A stretch of 64,000 nucleotides of DNA from JBBQER01 sp052148155. Lineage in GTDB: Bacteria > Actinomycetota > Acidimicrobiia > IMCC26256 > PALSA-610. The stretch is taken from the NCBI GenBank assembly GCA_052148155.1, contig JBKQIY010000227.1:1-64000 (forward strand), given 5' to 3'. The stretch's first letter is position 1. Every line of letters starts with the position of its first letter. The position numbers were made by a program, and so were the translations under genes. This document shows positions 26,161 through 35,146 of this stretch, piece after piece. The notes beneath the pieces were generated by a model. The model was given only the letters and a program-made list of their open reading frames with translations, was not told where the DNA came from and did not search any database.

Positions 26161-27030
26161 ATGAATAAGACCCGCGCTCGTCGTTCTCGATGTGCGGGGG
26201 TTGAGATGCCTTCTAAGAAGTCGCGAGGTAACGCTCTGTTCAATGGCGCGAGCCGGCGACAAGAACGCGACGTGATCGATGCGTTGGCCGAAGAGGTCGC
26301 GACGCTGCGGGAAGAGAACCAGCGTCTCGCCCGCGAGCACTTCCGGCCGGCGTCAGCGAGCCGAACTGCGGCCGAGATCCGAAAGGTCGCCGCCGTGCTC
26401 GACGAGCACCCGGCGCGCGGCGACGACGGCGCCGATTCCGCAGTCGCAATCGCGCTCGAAACCGAGATGATTCGTCGTGGTCTGGTCGAGGTCTGCGAGC
26501 TGCTCCAGACGATGGCTGCACAACTCGCCGCGTCGCTCACCAATGGTGTTCCGTTGCACGAGATCGATCGCCGACTGCGCGATCGGCCCGTCGACGGCGA
26601 CCGTCGGCGACGCGACAGCTTGACCAACGGTGCCACGCTGACCAACGGCATGCTGACGAACGGCACCCTGACCAACAGCATGCTGACAAACGCGAGCAAC
26701 GGCAACGGCAACGGGCATTCCGAGATTTCCGTCGGCGAGTCGCACAGCGACGCCGCGGCCGCATCAGTGCGCAGCAACGGAGCCGAACGTCATCTCCAGG
26801 TCCTCGGCGAAGCCGGCGATCCCCCGATGATGATCGTGAAAGGCACGCCGGGTGCGTCGGATTGGGAGTCACCGCGCGCGGCCGTGTACGACCGGGTGGC
26901 CCGCGCCGACAACGGCGTCGCCGAACCCGTCGTGGTCGAAGAGGCACGTCCGAGCGACAGTGCCAGTCCGCTCGGACGGTCCGGCTATTACGACCGCGTG
27001 CAACGGTCAGATGGAAGTGCAACTCGATGA
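26161..27030 (+). CDS. Asn-rich pentapeptide-repeat protein preceding PelF
   Basis: About 289 soluble residues. A coiled-coil-like helix (RDVIDALAEEVATLREENQRLAREH) is followed by a helical region, then a tandem five-residue repeat of type [TM]LTN[GS] (DNA units of 15 bp from 26635 to 26694), NGNGNG, and a disordered tail with two similar short motifs (YDRVARADNG and YDRVQRSDGS). No membrane segment or enzyme motif. It precedes the glycosyltransferase gene by 81 bp and is probably in its operon; a scaffold or regulatory role is a guess. Start uncertain: ATG at 26161 follows GTGGGG by 6 nt, and ATG at 26206 follows GGGGG by 5. Confidence 0.65.
   Translation: MNKTRARRSRCAGVEMPSKKSRGNALFNGASRRQERDVIDALAEEVATLREENQRLAREHFRPASASRTAAEIRKVAAVLDEHPARGDDGADSAVAIALETEMIRRGLVEVCELLQTMAAQLAASLTNGVPLHEIDRRLRDRPVDGDRRRRDSLTNGATLTNGMLTNGTLTNSMLTNASNGNGNGHSEISVGESHSDAAAASVRSNGAERHLQVLGEAGDPPMMIVKGTPGASDWESPRAAVYDRVARADNGVAEPVVVEEARPSDSASPLGRSGYYDRVQRSDGSATR
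26635..26694 (+). repeat. Coding 15-bp tandem repeat, four units
   Basis: Four 15-bp units (26635, 26650, 26665 and 26680) encode [TM]-L-T-N-[GSA]. They differ mostly at single bases, so the array is recent or under slippage. As the unit is a multiple of 3, copy-number change would not shift the frame. Confidence 0.75.
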
Positions 27031-27111
27031 AGCTCCGCCGACGCGGACGGACCCCCAGCTCACGACGTCGATGATTGTCGTGAACGTCAGAACGGGATAG
27101 GTACAGAGGCC

Positions 27112-28566
27112 ATGGATAGGCAGACAGTCAGCGGGCGACCGCGTGTACTGATGACAACCGAGGGCACATACCCCTACGTGATGGGCGGTGTCAGCCGATG
27201 GTGTGATCAGCTCCTGCGCGCCTTGCCCGAATTTCGTTGGCAGGTGCTGCCGGTCACCGCGGGAGCGTTGCGGCTGAGCCCCCAGTTCGACGTTCCCGAG
27301 TCGGTCGAGCTCCTTCCCGAGATCGCGCTCTGGTCGAAGGAACATCTCCCCTTTTCGTTTCGGCGTCACCACGAGGTCGACATCGACCTGCCGACACGTC
27401 TCATGCGTGAGATCCTCAGCTGGCAGTCGAACCCGAAGTCGTTGGTCGACTGTCTGGTGTGGTGTCGCCAGCATCCCGACGCGATCGGGCCGTCGTTCCG
27501 TCGCGAAGAATCACTCGAGCGGTACATCACCGCGCTCCGGCCGATGGTCGCCCAGGATCACACCGAACTCGGCGAGCGCATGCCGTGGGATCTGCAGAAC
27601 GCGTTCGAGCTGTACCGGACGCTGATGTGGGTGGCACGCACCGCCGCCTCCGAAACACCCGCATGCGAGCTCGTCCATGTCACCGCGGCAGGTTGGGCGG
27701 CGATCCCCGCGCTCGTTCATCAGCGGCTGTACGGAACGCCGATGCTGTTGACCGAACACGGCGTCTACGTGCGGGAGGCGTACATGTCCGCGGCAAGGTC
27801 GGGGAACACCTCGGCCGCACGCGTTGCACAAACGCGAGTCGCAAGGGCGCTCACCCGTGCCGCGTACGCATCAGCCGACGTGATCTCGCCGGTCACGGGT
27901 GCGCACCGGGCGTGGGAGCGTGCGCTGGGCGTCCCGGAGCACCGCATCCGGCCGATCCCGAACGGCGTGCATGCGCCGGCTGTCACAGAACCGCTTCCGG
28001 GTACCCTCACCGTGGTTTCCGTCGGCAGAATCGATCCGCTGAAGGACTGCGAGACGCTGCTGCGCGTCGCGGCGGAAGTGCTCACGCGGGTGCCGCAAGC
28101 GTCGTTCTTGCATTTCGGCCCGGTGCAACCTGGCGAAGAGGCGTACGCTCGGCGGTGCGTCGACCTCCACCGTCGACTCAACCTGGGTCACAAGTTCAGG
28201 TTCATGGGTTCGACGAGCGACCCGTCGGGCGCGATGCGCCTCGCCGACGTCGTGTTGATGACGAGCGTGTCCGAGGGCCTGCCGTTGTCGGCGCTCGAGG
28301 CGATGGCCGAAGCACGGCCGGTCGTTGCAACGTCGGTCGGCGGTATCCCGACCTGCTTGCAAGGCTGCGGTCTGGTCGCACCCCCCGCGGCGGTCGAAGA
28401 CCTCGCAGGCGCCGTGGTGATGTTGCTCGAGGACCTGCCGCTCGCCGCGATGCTCGGCGACCGTGGACGCCGTCGGGTCGAGCGCGACTACGACGAACAC
28501 AACTTCGTGCAGAGATACCGGTCGCTGCTCGCCGAGCTCTGCTTGAACGCCGAGGTGGCGGCATGA
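27112..28566 (+). CDS. pelF: PelF-type GT4 glycosyltransferase
   Basis: A 484-residue GT-B-fold, family 4 glycosyltransferase with the PelF N-terminal signature (VLMTTEGTYPYVMGGVSRWCD), the long insertion domain of DUF3492 type (about 50-240), the linker IPNGV and donor-site VVSVGRIDPLKD, and the EX7E motif SEGLPLSALEA near residue 387. PelF is the cytosolic synthase of the Pel exopolysaccharide (UDP-sugar dependent). Here it is followed, with a 4-nt ATGA overlap, by a polytopic membrane protein that could act as the PelG-like export partner. Other pel genes are not in the window, so the polymer is unknown. Confidence 0.85.
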   Translation: MDRQTVSGRPRVLMTTEGTYPYVMGGVSRWCDQLLRALPEFRWQVLPVTAGALRLSPQFDVPESVELLPEIALWSKEHLPFSFRRHHEVDIDLPTRLMREILSWQSNPKSLVDCLVWCRQHPDAIGPSFRREESLERYITALRPMVAQDHTELGERMPWDLQNAFELYRTLMWVARTAASETPACELVHVTAAGWAAIPALVHQRLYGTPMLLTEHGVYVREAYMSAARSGNTSAARVAQTRVARALTRAAYASADVISPVTGAHRAWERALGVPEHRIRPIPNGVHAPAVTEPLPGTLTVVSVGRIDPLKDCETLLRVAAEVLTRVPQASFLHFGPVQPGEEAYARRCVDLHRRLNLGHKFRFMGSTSDPSGAMRLADVVLMTSVSEGLPLSALEAMAEARPVVATSVGGIPTCLQGCGLVAPPAAVEDLAGAVVMLLEDLPLAAMLGDRGRRRVERDYDEHNFVQRYRSLLAELCLNAEVAA

Positions 28567-29864
28567 GCGACATGAGAACCGAACACGCGCTCGCGATCGT
28601 GCGTGGACAACTCCGACGGGTCCCGGCCGACGCGCTCGAAGCGGCGGTCGTGCTCGAAGCCTCGGCCGGCATCGCGCCCGACCGTGCCCTCGATCTGGGA
28701 CGCGCGACCGTCAAAGCGTCGCGGGCTTCGTCACGCGACCGTGGACTTCTCCCGGCGGTCATCCATCGCCTTTCGGACACGACCAACGACTCGGTCACCG
28801 CCCGCCTGGTTGCGTTGCTGGCATTCATCGCGATGCTTGCGTCGCTCGGTGCGGGCGCGGTCAGCGCGTGGCGCGCCGCGATGGTCGTCGGCTTTGCGCT
28901 GCAAGGACTGCTTTTCCGCCGTTACCTGACAGGCCAGGACCGTCTCGGCATCGTCCGCCGTTACCCGGTCGGCATCTTGGCGTCGCTGGTAGTCGCGGCC
29001 ACCTTCGCGGCCGTCCTGTCCAAGGACCACATACTGGCCGCGTCGCTGCTCGGGATTTGGATCAGTGGCATCCTCATCGCCGAACGGGGCTGGACCCGCA
29101 TCTACGTGGGGCTCGCCGCGGTCATCGTGACCGCCCGAATCTTCCCTCAGTTCTCCCACGTCAGCATCGACCGCGCCGCGACGATTGCACTTTGTGCCGC
29201 CGCCGGGCTCGTGATCCTCGCCGTCTTGACGACCGCACCGTCGAACCTTCGACCGTGCTCGTGGCCCCGAGGTATTTTCTCGGCCGTCGTCGCGGGTGGA
29301 TTCGGACTGCTCATCTGGCGACTCCCGGTCCGCTGGGCGCACCTGTCACCCAGCGTCGCGGCGGTGCCGCTCGTGCTGGCGCTCGTCGGATCGACCTGGG
29401 CCGCCGGTCACCTCAACGGCCTGTGGAACTTCGCGCCCCGCGTATTCGCCGAAACCGAACTCAACGCCAACGCATCACAGACCGCACGCAGTGTCGTGCG
29501 GGAAGTCCTCGGCGGAGCGGCGGTACGGCTGTCCGGCACATGGGTCGCGGCCCTGATCGTGATCCTCACGCTCAGCGTGTTCACAAGTCTCCGACCCGAT
29601 CTCGTCGACGCGCTCGAGTTGATGATGCTCCTATTCGCGATCACGACGCTCGCCGTCGAGACCGCGCTCCTCGACACGTTCCAGCATCCCGCGGCGGCGT
29701 TCATCGCAGTCGCCCTCGCGGTAGGCACGACATTGGCGATCATGCCGTTCTGGTCACGATCGGTTGTGATCGCGGTCGGCACCATCCTCGGCATCGTGCT
29801 CGCGACGACGCTGCTTGCGCGTCAGCTTCGGCGCTCTCCCCTGATCTTCGTCACACACCTCTAA
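28563..29864 (+). CDS. Polytopic membrane protein coupled to PelF
   Basis: A 433-residue protein with a soluble helical head (about residues 1-78) and about ten to eleven transmembrane helices. Its ATG overlaps the pelF stop (ATGA), implying coupled translation. By position and size it corresponds to PelG, the membrane partner of PelF in pel loci (about 456 residues, 12 helices), but I see no clear sequence similarity to PelG, so it may be a distant or analogous exporter subunit. Ends in a basic tail RQLRRSPLIFVTHL. Confidence 0.72.
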   Translation: MSDMRTEHALAIVRGQLRRVPADALEAAVVLEASAGIAPDRALDLGRATVKASRASSRDRGLLPAVIHRLSDTTNDSVTARLVALLAFIAMLASLGAGAVSAWRAAMVVGFALQGLLFRRYLTGQDRLGIVRRYPVGILASLVVAATFAAVLSKDHILAASLLGIWISGILIAERGWTRIYVGLAAVIVTARIFPQFSHVSIDRAATIALCAAAGLVILAVLTTAPSNLRPCSWPRGIFSAVVAGGFGLLIWRLPVRWAHLSPSVAAVPLVLALVGSTWAAGHLNGLWNFAPRVFAETELNANASQTARSVVREVLGGAAVRLSGTWVAALIVILTLSVFTSLRPDLVDALELMMLLFAITTLAVETALLDTFQHPAAAFIAVALAVGTTLAIMPFWSRSVVIAVGTILGIVLATTLLARQLRRSPLIFVTHL

Positions 29865-30012
29865 CTCGCACTCGGCGCGGGCGCGCACGCGTCGTCGATC
29901 GTCGGCGGCGCGTTCGCCCTCACCCCCGTCACCGCGGCGGTCATCGTCGACAGGAGTCGCGACCGTCTCGCCGCGCCGGTCGACACCGTCGATGGCTGCG
30001 CCCGACCGCGGT

Positions 30013-31173
30013 TCACGAGACCCGAACGACGAGGTCGAAGTCGGGTCGTTCCAGGATCTGCGCGCCGGGCTCGGCGCGGGCCGGGTGCGCAACGGCTCGG
30101 ATCTCGACGTCGTGCAATCGCAGCGGCGCGAGTTCGCCCAGACGTCGGACAAGTCGTTCGGCGCACGACGGGTTCCCGAACGCCACGATCTTGCCGGCGT
30201 CGAACAACGCCAAGCTATGACGATCGGGTGTGAACAGGCCGGCGGCAACATGGCCCAACGTGTCACGTCCGGACAACACGATGACGTCCGGCTCTTCGAG
30301 CGCGAGGCGCGTGATCCAGCCCGGTGCCGGGCGGGGCGCCGGACGCGTCTCGACCGTCCCGCTGATCAAGCTGCGCAGCTGCGTCACCCGAAACGGCGTG
30401 GCGTGTTCGATCGCGGCGATCCAGTTGCGTTCGGCGGTGACGTCGTCGACCCGATCTGCCCAGCCGGGAACCGCGACGTGCGAATCGGGTCCGGCGTGCG
30501 GCCCGCGCAGTCGCATGAACCCGCACAGTGTGAGACTCTCGCTGCGCAGACCGACCTCGTCGCGAACGAACGCGACGCTGACCTGCAGGCCGGGACGGAC
30601 CCACAACGGCATGACGAGCACGCCGGCGAGGTCCAACTGGCCGAACCAGTGCGGTGACACCTCCCACGCACCGACGGTTGCGATCACCCGATCGAACGTC
30701 TCCACCGTTCCCGAACCGAGCCAGCCGTCGCCGTGCACGACATGGACGCCGTCGATGTCCGCCGCGTGCAGATGCTGTCGGGCTTCGGTCGTGATCTGGC
30801 TGTCGAGATCGACGGTCACGACCTGGCCGTCGCCGCCAACGAGATGGGAGAGCAATCCGGCGTTGTACCCGGTGCCCGCACCGATCTCGAGCACACGCAT
30901 CCCGGGGCGGACGCGCAGCTGCTCGAGCATGATCGCCATGATGTTGGGTGCGCTCGACGAACTGACCGAACATCCGTCGGCGTCGAAATGGGTCGGGACC
31001 ACCGTGTCGGACGAGTACACCTCCGCCAGCGGTCTGCCGGGAACGAACAGATGACGGCCGACCGCACCGAACGCAGCCGCGACGTTGGGACTGCGAAGAC
31101 AGTGGTTTCGGCGCAACGTTTCGACCATCTCGGCGATGAGCTCCGGTACCGGCCGGTCGGTCGAGTTGGTCAT
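30013..31173 (-). CDS. PCMT-type methyltransferase with C-terminal extension
   Basis: A 386-residue protein. The N-terminal half (1-200) is a protein-L-isoaspartate O-methyltransferase-like domain: the substrate loop VYSSDTVVPTHFDADGCSVSSSSAPNIMA and the S-adenosylmethionine motif VLEIGAGTGYNAG at about residues 93-105. The C-terminal 180 residues form an extension absent from house-keeping PCMT. It could repair isoaspartate or, as in other extended PCMT proteins, modify a specific peptide. Its ATG overlaps the dehydrogenase stop by 4 nt, so it is the third gene of an operon. Confidence 0.8.
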   Translation of the reverse strand: MTNSTDRPVPELIAEMVETLRRNHCLRSPNVAAAFGAVGRHLFVPGRPLAEVYSSDTVVPTHFDADGCSVSSSSAPNIMAIMLEQLRVRPGMRVLEIGAGTGYNAGLLSHLVGGDGQVVTVDLDSQITTEARQHLHAADIDGVHVVHGDGWLGSGTVETFDRVIATVGAWEVSPHWFGQLDLAGVLVMPLWVRPGLQVSVAFVRDEVGLRSESLTLCGFMRLRGPHAGPDSHVAVPGWADRVDDVTAERNWIAAIEHATPFRVTQLRSLISGTVETRPAPRPAPGWITRLALEEPDVIVLSGRDTLGHVAAGLFTPDRHSLALFDAGKIVAFGNPSCAERLVRRLGELAPLRLHDVEIRAVAHPARAEPGAQILERPDFDLVVRVS

Positions 31174-32168
31174 ACCAACAGCACCGCCGCGCCGCTGACG
31201 CGGCCGTGGGCCAGATCGTTGAGCGCCTGGTCGGCCCGGTCGAGCGGGTACGGGGCGGTGCGCACCGAGATACCGACCCGGGCCGCGAGCTGGAGGAAAT
31301 CGTCTCCGTCGGCTCGCGTGTTGGATGTCACGCTGCGCAGCTGCCGTTCTTGGAACAGATCGGCCTCGTAGTCGAGCGCGGGGATCTGAGAGACGACGAT
31401 GCCGGCGACCGCCAACGTGCCTCCCCGTTCGAGGGCGCGTAACGCGGCCGGGACGAGCTCGCCGGCCGGCGCGAACAGGATCGCGGAGTCGAGCGGTTCG
31501 GGGGGCATGGCGTCGGCCGGACCGACCGACGCGACGCCGAGGTCGCGTGCGTGCTCGCGCGCCGCGGCCGAACGGGTGAGCACGTGGACGGTTGCGCCCT
31601 GCGCCATCGCGACCTGCGCGGCGAGGTGCGCTGACCCGCCGAAACCGTAGATGCCGAGCCGCCCGCCCGGCGGCACCTCGGCCCGCATGAGGGCGCGGTA
31701 CCCGATGATCCCCGCACAGAGCAGCGGCGCCGCGTGCTCGTCGTCGAACGCGTCGGGCAACGCGTACGCGTACGACTCGTCGACCACCGCGAACTCGGCG
31801 TACCCGCCGTCGGCGTCCCATCCGGTGTAACGAGACCGTTCGCACAGGTTCTCCCGCCCGTGGCGACACCACCGACACCTCCCGCACGTCGAACGCAGCC
31901 ACGCGATACCGACGCGATCGCCGGCGGCGAACCGCACGCAGCCCGAACCGGCCGCGTCGACGACACCGACGACCTCGTGGCCGGGTACGACACCTTGGTG
32001 GCGGGGTGCGAGCTCGCCGAGCGCGAGGTGCAGATCGGTCCGGCACACACCGCAGGCGACGACCCGCACCAGGATCTCATTCGGTCCGGGATCGGGGATC
32101 TCGCGTTCGACTCGCCGGAGCGGCCCCGTGTCGATCGCGCCAGGTTCGGCGACGATCCAGGCTTTCAC
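31170..32168 (-). CDS. Zinc-dependent alcohol dehydrogenase
   Basis: A 332-residue medium-chain dehydrogenase. The catalytic zinc ligands are in ACGVCRTDLHL (Cys) and GHEVVG (His-Glu). The four structural zinc cysteines lie in STCGRCRWCRHGRENLC. A Rossmann motif (GIYGFGGSAHLAAQ) binds NAD(P)H. It reversibly oxidises alcohols to aldehydes; the pattern resembles AdhA-type propanol/ethanol dehydrogenases. The GTG start at 32168 overlaps the PPK2 stop by 4 nt (GTGA), and its own stop overlaps the methyltransferase start, so the three genes are tightly coupled. Confidence 0.87.
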   Translation of the reverse strand: MKAWIVAEPGAIDTGPLRRVEREIPDPGPNEILVRVVACGVCRTDLHLALGELAPRHQGVVPGHEVVGVVDAAGSGCVRFAAGDRVGIAWLRSTCGRCRWCRHGRENLCERSRYTGWDADGGYAEFAVVDESYAYALPDAFDDEHAAPLLCAGIIGYRALMRAEVPPGGRLGIYGFGGSAHLAAQVAMAQGATVHVLTRSAAAREHARDLGVASVGPADAMPPEPLDSAILFAPAGELVPAALRALERGGTLAVAGIVVSQIPALDYEADLFQERQLRSVTSNTRADGDDFLQLAARVGISVRTAPYPLDRADQALNDLAHGRVSGAAVLLV

Positions 32169-32962
32169 ACGCTCGGCTCGGGATAGTGCGGATCCATCCG
32201 CGCCAGCGTGTCGATCAGCACGCAGCTCACCGCCCAGTTGCGGTACCACTTGTGGTTCGCCGGGATCACATACCAGCGGGCGTCGTCGGTCGTGGTGCGG
32301 CCGATCGCGTCGGCGTAGGCGATCTGATAGTCGTCCCAACGTTCCCGTTCGGCAAGATCGGCCGGTTGGAACTTCCATCGTTTGCTCGGCTCGCTGAGCC
32401 GCGCGTCGAAACGTTTGCGCTGTTCGCCCTTCGAGATATGCAAGAACAGCTTGACGACGGTCGTTCCACCGTTGGCGAGCAACGCCTCGAACGAGTTGAT
32501 CAGCCCGTAGCGGGCCTTCCAGGTGGCCTCGGGGACGAGATCGTGAACGCGGGTGATCAGCACATCCTCGTAGTGCGAGCGGTTGAAGATGACGATCTCT
32601 CCCGCCCTTGGGGTCGCTTGGTGCACGCGCCACAGAAAGTCGTGCGCGAGTTCCAACGTCGTCGGCTGCTTGAACGACGCCACCCGGGTCCCTTGGGGAT
32701 TCACGCCCCGGAACACGTGGCTGATCGTGCCGTCCTTACCGGCCGCGTCCATCCCCTGCAAGACCACGAGCAGCGACCGGCGCGCCTCGGCCCACAGACG
32801 ATCCTGGAGATCGGCGAGCTGTTCGTGGAGTGCCGGCAGCGCAGCTTCGGTGTCGGCCCGACCGCCGGGCGCTCCCGACGCCGAGCCGGGATCGAGCGTT
32901 GCGAGGTCGACGTGATGGCCGGCCGTGACCAGCCAACGATCCGATCCACGTCCGGAGCTCAC
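32165..32962 (-). CDS. ppk2: Polyphosphate kinase 2 family protein
   Basis: About 265 residues with a PPK2 P-loop kinase fold. Walker A is LQGMDAAGKDGT, the lid and substrate loop follow (HVFRGVNPQGT, FKQPT), and Walker B is IVIFNRSHYEDVL. A conserved ending (DARWYVIPANHKWYRNWAV) identifies the class. It transfers phosphate between polyphosphate and nucleotides; PPK2 of this length often phosphorylates AMP or ADP with polyphosphate (class II/III). The start is GTG at 32962 or TTG at 32968; neither has a Shine-Dalgarno site. First gene of the PPK2-dehydrogenase-methyltransferase operon. Confidence 0.87.
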   Translation of the reverse strand: MSSGRGSDRWLVTAGHHVDLATLDPGSASGAPGGRADTEAALPALHEQLADLQDRLWAEARRSLLVVLQGMDAAGKDGTISHVFRGVNPQGTRVASFKQPTTLELAHDFLWRVHQATPRAGEIVIFNRSHYEDVLITRVHDLVPEATWKARYGLINSFEALLANGGTTVVKLFLHISKGEQRKRFDARLSEPSKRWKFQPADLAERERWDDYQIAYADAIGRTTTDDARWYVIPANHKWYRNWAVSCVLIDTLARMDPHYPEPSV

Positions 32963-32968
32963 CGCCAA

Positions 32969-33445
32969 AAGCTAATGGCCAGCTTGACTCCCCGTCCCCG
33001 CAAGTCTAGTTTCTCAATCAGATTAGTTGTAATCAGGTGGGCTGGTGGGACGGTCCGGCGGGACCGTCGGTTGACGAACACCGAAGCTCGGCCGGTGTGG
33101 TCCCCAATCGCCGCTCCGAGCCGTCAGCGTCAACCGTCGGTCTCGTCCGTGGCCGCCACCGCTCGTCGCGACCCCATCTCACTGCCGAGTCGGCAAGTGA
33201 TACCCGCCAAGGTCCCGGTCCTCACCGCGGCGATGTCTCGGGCGACATGTCAGGCAGAGGTTGCGACCGCGTCGACGACGCTGCGATGCACCGCCGAGCC
33301 GTCGCGCGACGCGTGCGTGAGACCGATCTTCGGCGCGCGGTGCAACAAGACGAGACGCTGATCGGGTTCGACGCGGACGCCTCTCGAAGTGTCGGCGACC
33401 GGGCACGCCGGTCAACGCGGCCGGGCCGAGTGGCAGACTGACGAC
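32969..33445. other. Divergent intergenic region
   Basis: About 480 bp between divergent PPK2 and enoyl-CoA hydratase genes. The PPK2-proximal 40 bp are AT-rich and hold the candidate promoter; the remaining part has no supported frame. Confidence 0.45.
33003..33034 (-). promoter_or_regulatory. Candidate promoter of the PPK2 operon
   Basis: Minus-strand -35 TTACAA (33027-33032), 18-bp spacer and -10 TAGACT (33003-33008), giving a short leader of about 35 nt. The inverted repeat GATTA-GTTG-TAATC (33021-33034) overlaps the -35 box and could be an operator. Confidence 0.4.
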
Positions 33446-34225
33446 ATGGTCGACGACGCGGTGCGCTACGAGCTCGACAATCACATCGCGACGATTACCT
33501 ATAACCGTCCCGAGCGGCTGAACGCGATCAACGCCGACATGCGCCGCGGGCTCAACGCGGCCTTCGATCGGTTCCGGACCGAAGACGACGCGTGGGTCGC
33601 GATCGTCACCGGCGCCGGCCGTGCCTTCTGCGCCGGGGCGGATCTGCGCGACGGCGCCGGCGCGGCCGGCGAGTTCGGCGGCACGTTTTGGGAGAAACCG
33701 ACGATCAACTCGTTCGAGAGCGGCTGGGAAATCTTCAAACCGGTCATCGCGGCGGTGAACGGCTACTGCCTCGGCTACGGGCTGACGCTCGTGACGTGGT
33801 GCGACTTCGTGATCGCGAGCGAACGCGCCGAGTTCGGTTTTCCCGAAGTGGGGATCGGCGTGCCGACCATCGTCGGCGCGATCCGCCTCCCGCAACGGAT
33901 CAACTGGCAGTACGCGATGGAGTTGTTGCTGACCGGCGAACGCATCAACGCGTCGCGGGCCAAAGAGATCGGGCTTGCCGGTTGGGTCGTCCCACACGAC
34001 GAACTGATAGGCGAGGCAACCAGGCTCGCGCAGCGGTTGGTGTCCGCCGCGCCGCTGGCGGCGCGAGCGACCAAGGAAGTGGCGGTGCGGTCGGCGCATC
34101 TGACGACGCTCGACGCGATCCGCTTCGGTGAAACGATGCGGCGGGTCGCGGCCGGCACCGACGACGCCGCCGAGGGCGGCCGGGCCGCGCGCGAAGGCCG
34201 GCCGCCCCGCTGGACCGGAACCTGA
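33446..34225 (+). CDS. Enoyl-CoA hydratase/isomerase family protein
   Basis: A 259-residue crotonase-fold protein. The CoA/oxyanion-hole segments are TYNRPERLNAIN, GAGRAFCAGADL (about residues 55-67) and VNGYCLGYGLTLVTWCDFVIA (about 93-113), followed by FPEVGIGVPTIVGAIRLP, where the glutamate of the hydratase active site normally lies. Likely acts on an acyl-CoA in fatty-acid or aromatic degradation; exact reaction unknown. Monocistronic here, with a possible -10 CAGACT 6 nt before the ATG. Confidence 0.85.
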   Translation: MVDDAVRYELDNHIATITYNRPERLNAINADMRRGLNAAFDRFRTEDDAWVAIVTGAGRAFCAGADLRDGAGAAGEFGGTFWEKPTINSFESGWEIFKPVIAAVNGYCLGYGLTLVTWCDFVIASERAEFGFPEVGIGVPTIVGAIRLPQRINWQYAMELLLTGERINASRAKEIGLAGWVVPHDELIGEATRLAQRLVSAAPLAARATKEVAVRSAHLTTLDAIRFGETMRRVAAGTDDAAEGGRAAREGRPPRWTGT

Positions 34226-34323
34226 ACCGGCACAGACCCAAACGGCCGACTCAACCCCGATGTTCGGGTGCCCAGATCTGGCGCCGAAAACCGCGCGGGC
34301 GAAGACACGGCCCGTGCGACCAT

Positions 34324-35145
34324 ATGCCGATGAGTCTGCGTGTGACGGAGTTCGAAGACCCGGCCTCGGCGTACGAGCAGGCGCACGAATTTCTTGTCGC
34401 GGACCCGACGCAACACAACGTGTTGTTGACGGTGCTCGACCAGAGTCGTGAACGCCGGCTCGGCGGAAGGTTCTGGATCGTGGGCGACGACGACGCGGTC
34501 GTCGGTTTCGCGTCGCAGTCACCGCCGGGAATGCGGATCGGGTTGTCTCGGATGGGTGACGCCGCGATCCGCGCGTTGGCGGCGGCGATCGCACCGCCGA
34601 TCCCCGGCGTCGTGGGCGACGCGGCCGCCGCGGCGACGTTCGCCGGACATTTCGCCGAACGTCACGGCGTCCCGGTCTCGCCGTTCGAAGCCCAACGCCT
34701 GTATGAACTGTGCCGCCTCGAAGCCACCGCGACGGCGCCCGGCGCGCTTCGGCTCGCGGTCGCCGCCGACGGGCCGACGCTCGTTCGGTGGACTCGCGGG
34801 TTCGCGACCGACACCGAAACAGCAGCCGGCGACGCGCACGACTTCGTCGACGTTGGTCTGGCGGCCGGACGACTCTGGGTCTGGGACGACAACGGTCCGG
34901 TGTCGATGGCGGGCGCGTCGAAACCGGCCGCCGGGGTCTGTCGGATGCAACGCGTCTACACACCGACGACGCGCCGAGGAGCGGGCTACGCGACCGCGTG
35001 TGTCGAACAGCTCAGCCGTGAGCTGACCGGTCGCGGACTGCGTTGCGTGCTGTACACGCAGATGCGCAACCCGACATCGAACGCGATCTATCGGCGGATC
35101 GGCTACCGGCCGGTCAGCGAGGTCCTGAGCTACGACTTCGGCTGA
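34324..35145 (+). CDS. GNAT-family acetyltransferase
   Basis: A 273-residue protein with a degenerate N-terminal half and a C-terminal GNAT domain. Motif A is RMQRVYTPTTRRGAGYATACV at about residues 209-229, with the acetyl-CoA loop RRGAGYA; motif B is LYTQMRNPTSNAIYRRIGYRPV. Two-lobed GNATs of this type are predicted N-acetyltransferases of unknown substrate. Two ATG starts are close (34324 and 34330). No operon partner. Confidence 0.82.
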   Translation: MPMSLRVTEFEDPASAYEQAHEFLVADPTQHNVLLTVLDQSRERRLGGRFWIVGDDDAVVGFASQSPPGMRIGLSRMGDAAIRALAAAIAPPIPGVVGDAAAAATFAGHFAERHGVPVSPFEAQRLYELCRLEATATAPGALRLAVAADGPTLVRWTRGFATDTETAAGDAHDFVDVGLAAGRLWVWDDNGPVSMAGASKPAAGVCRMQRVYTPTTRRGAGYATACVEQLSRELTGRGLRCVLYTQMRNPTSNAIYRRIGYRPVSEVLSYDFG

Positions 35146-35146
35146 A

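Noticed and set aside
33179..34963. 594-codon open frame on the minus strand
   Set aside because: Antisense to the enoyl-CoA hydratase and GNAT genes and to non-coding DNA; no motifs.
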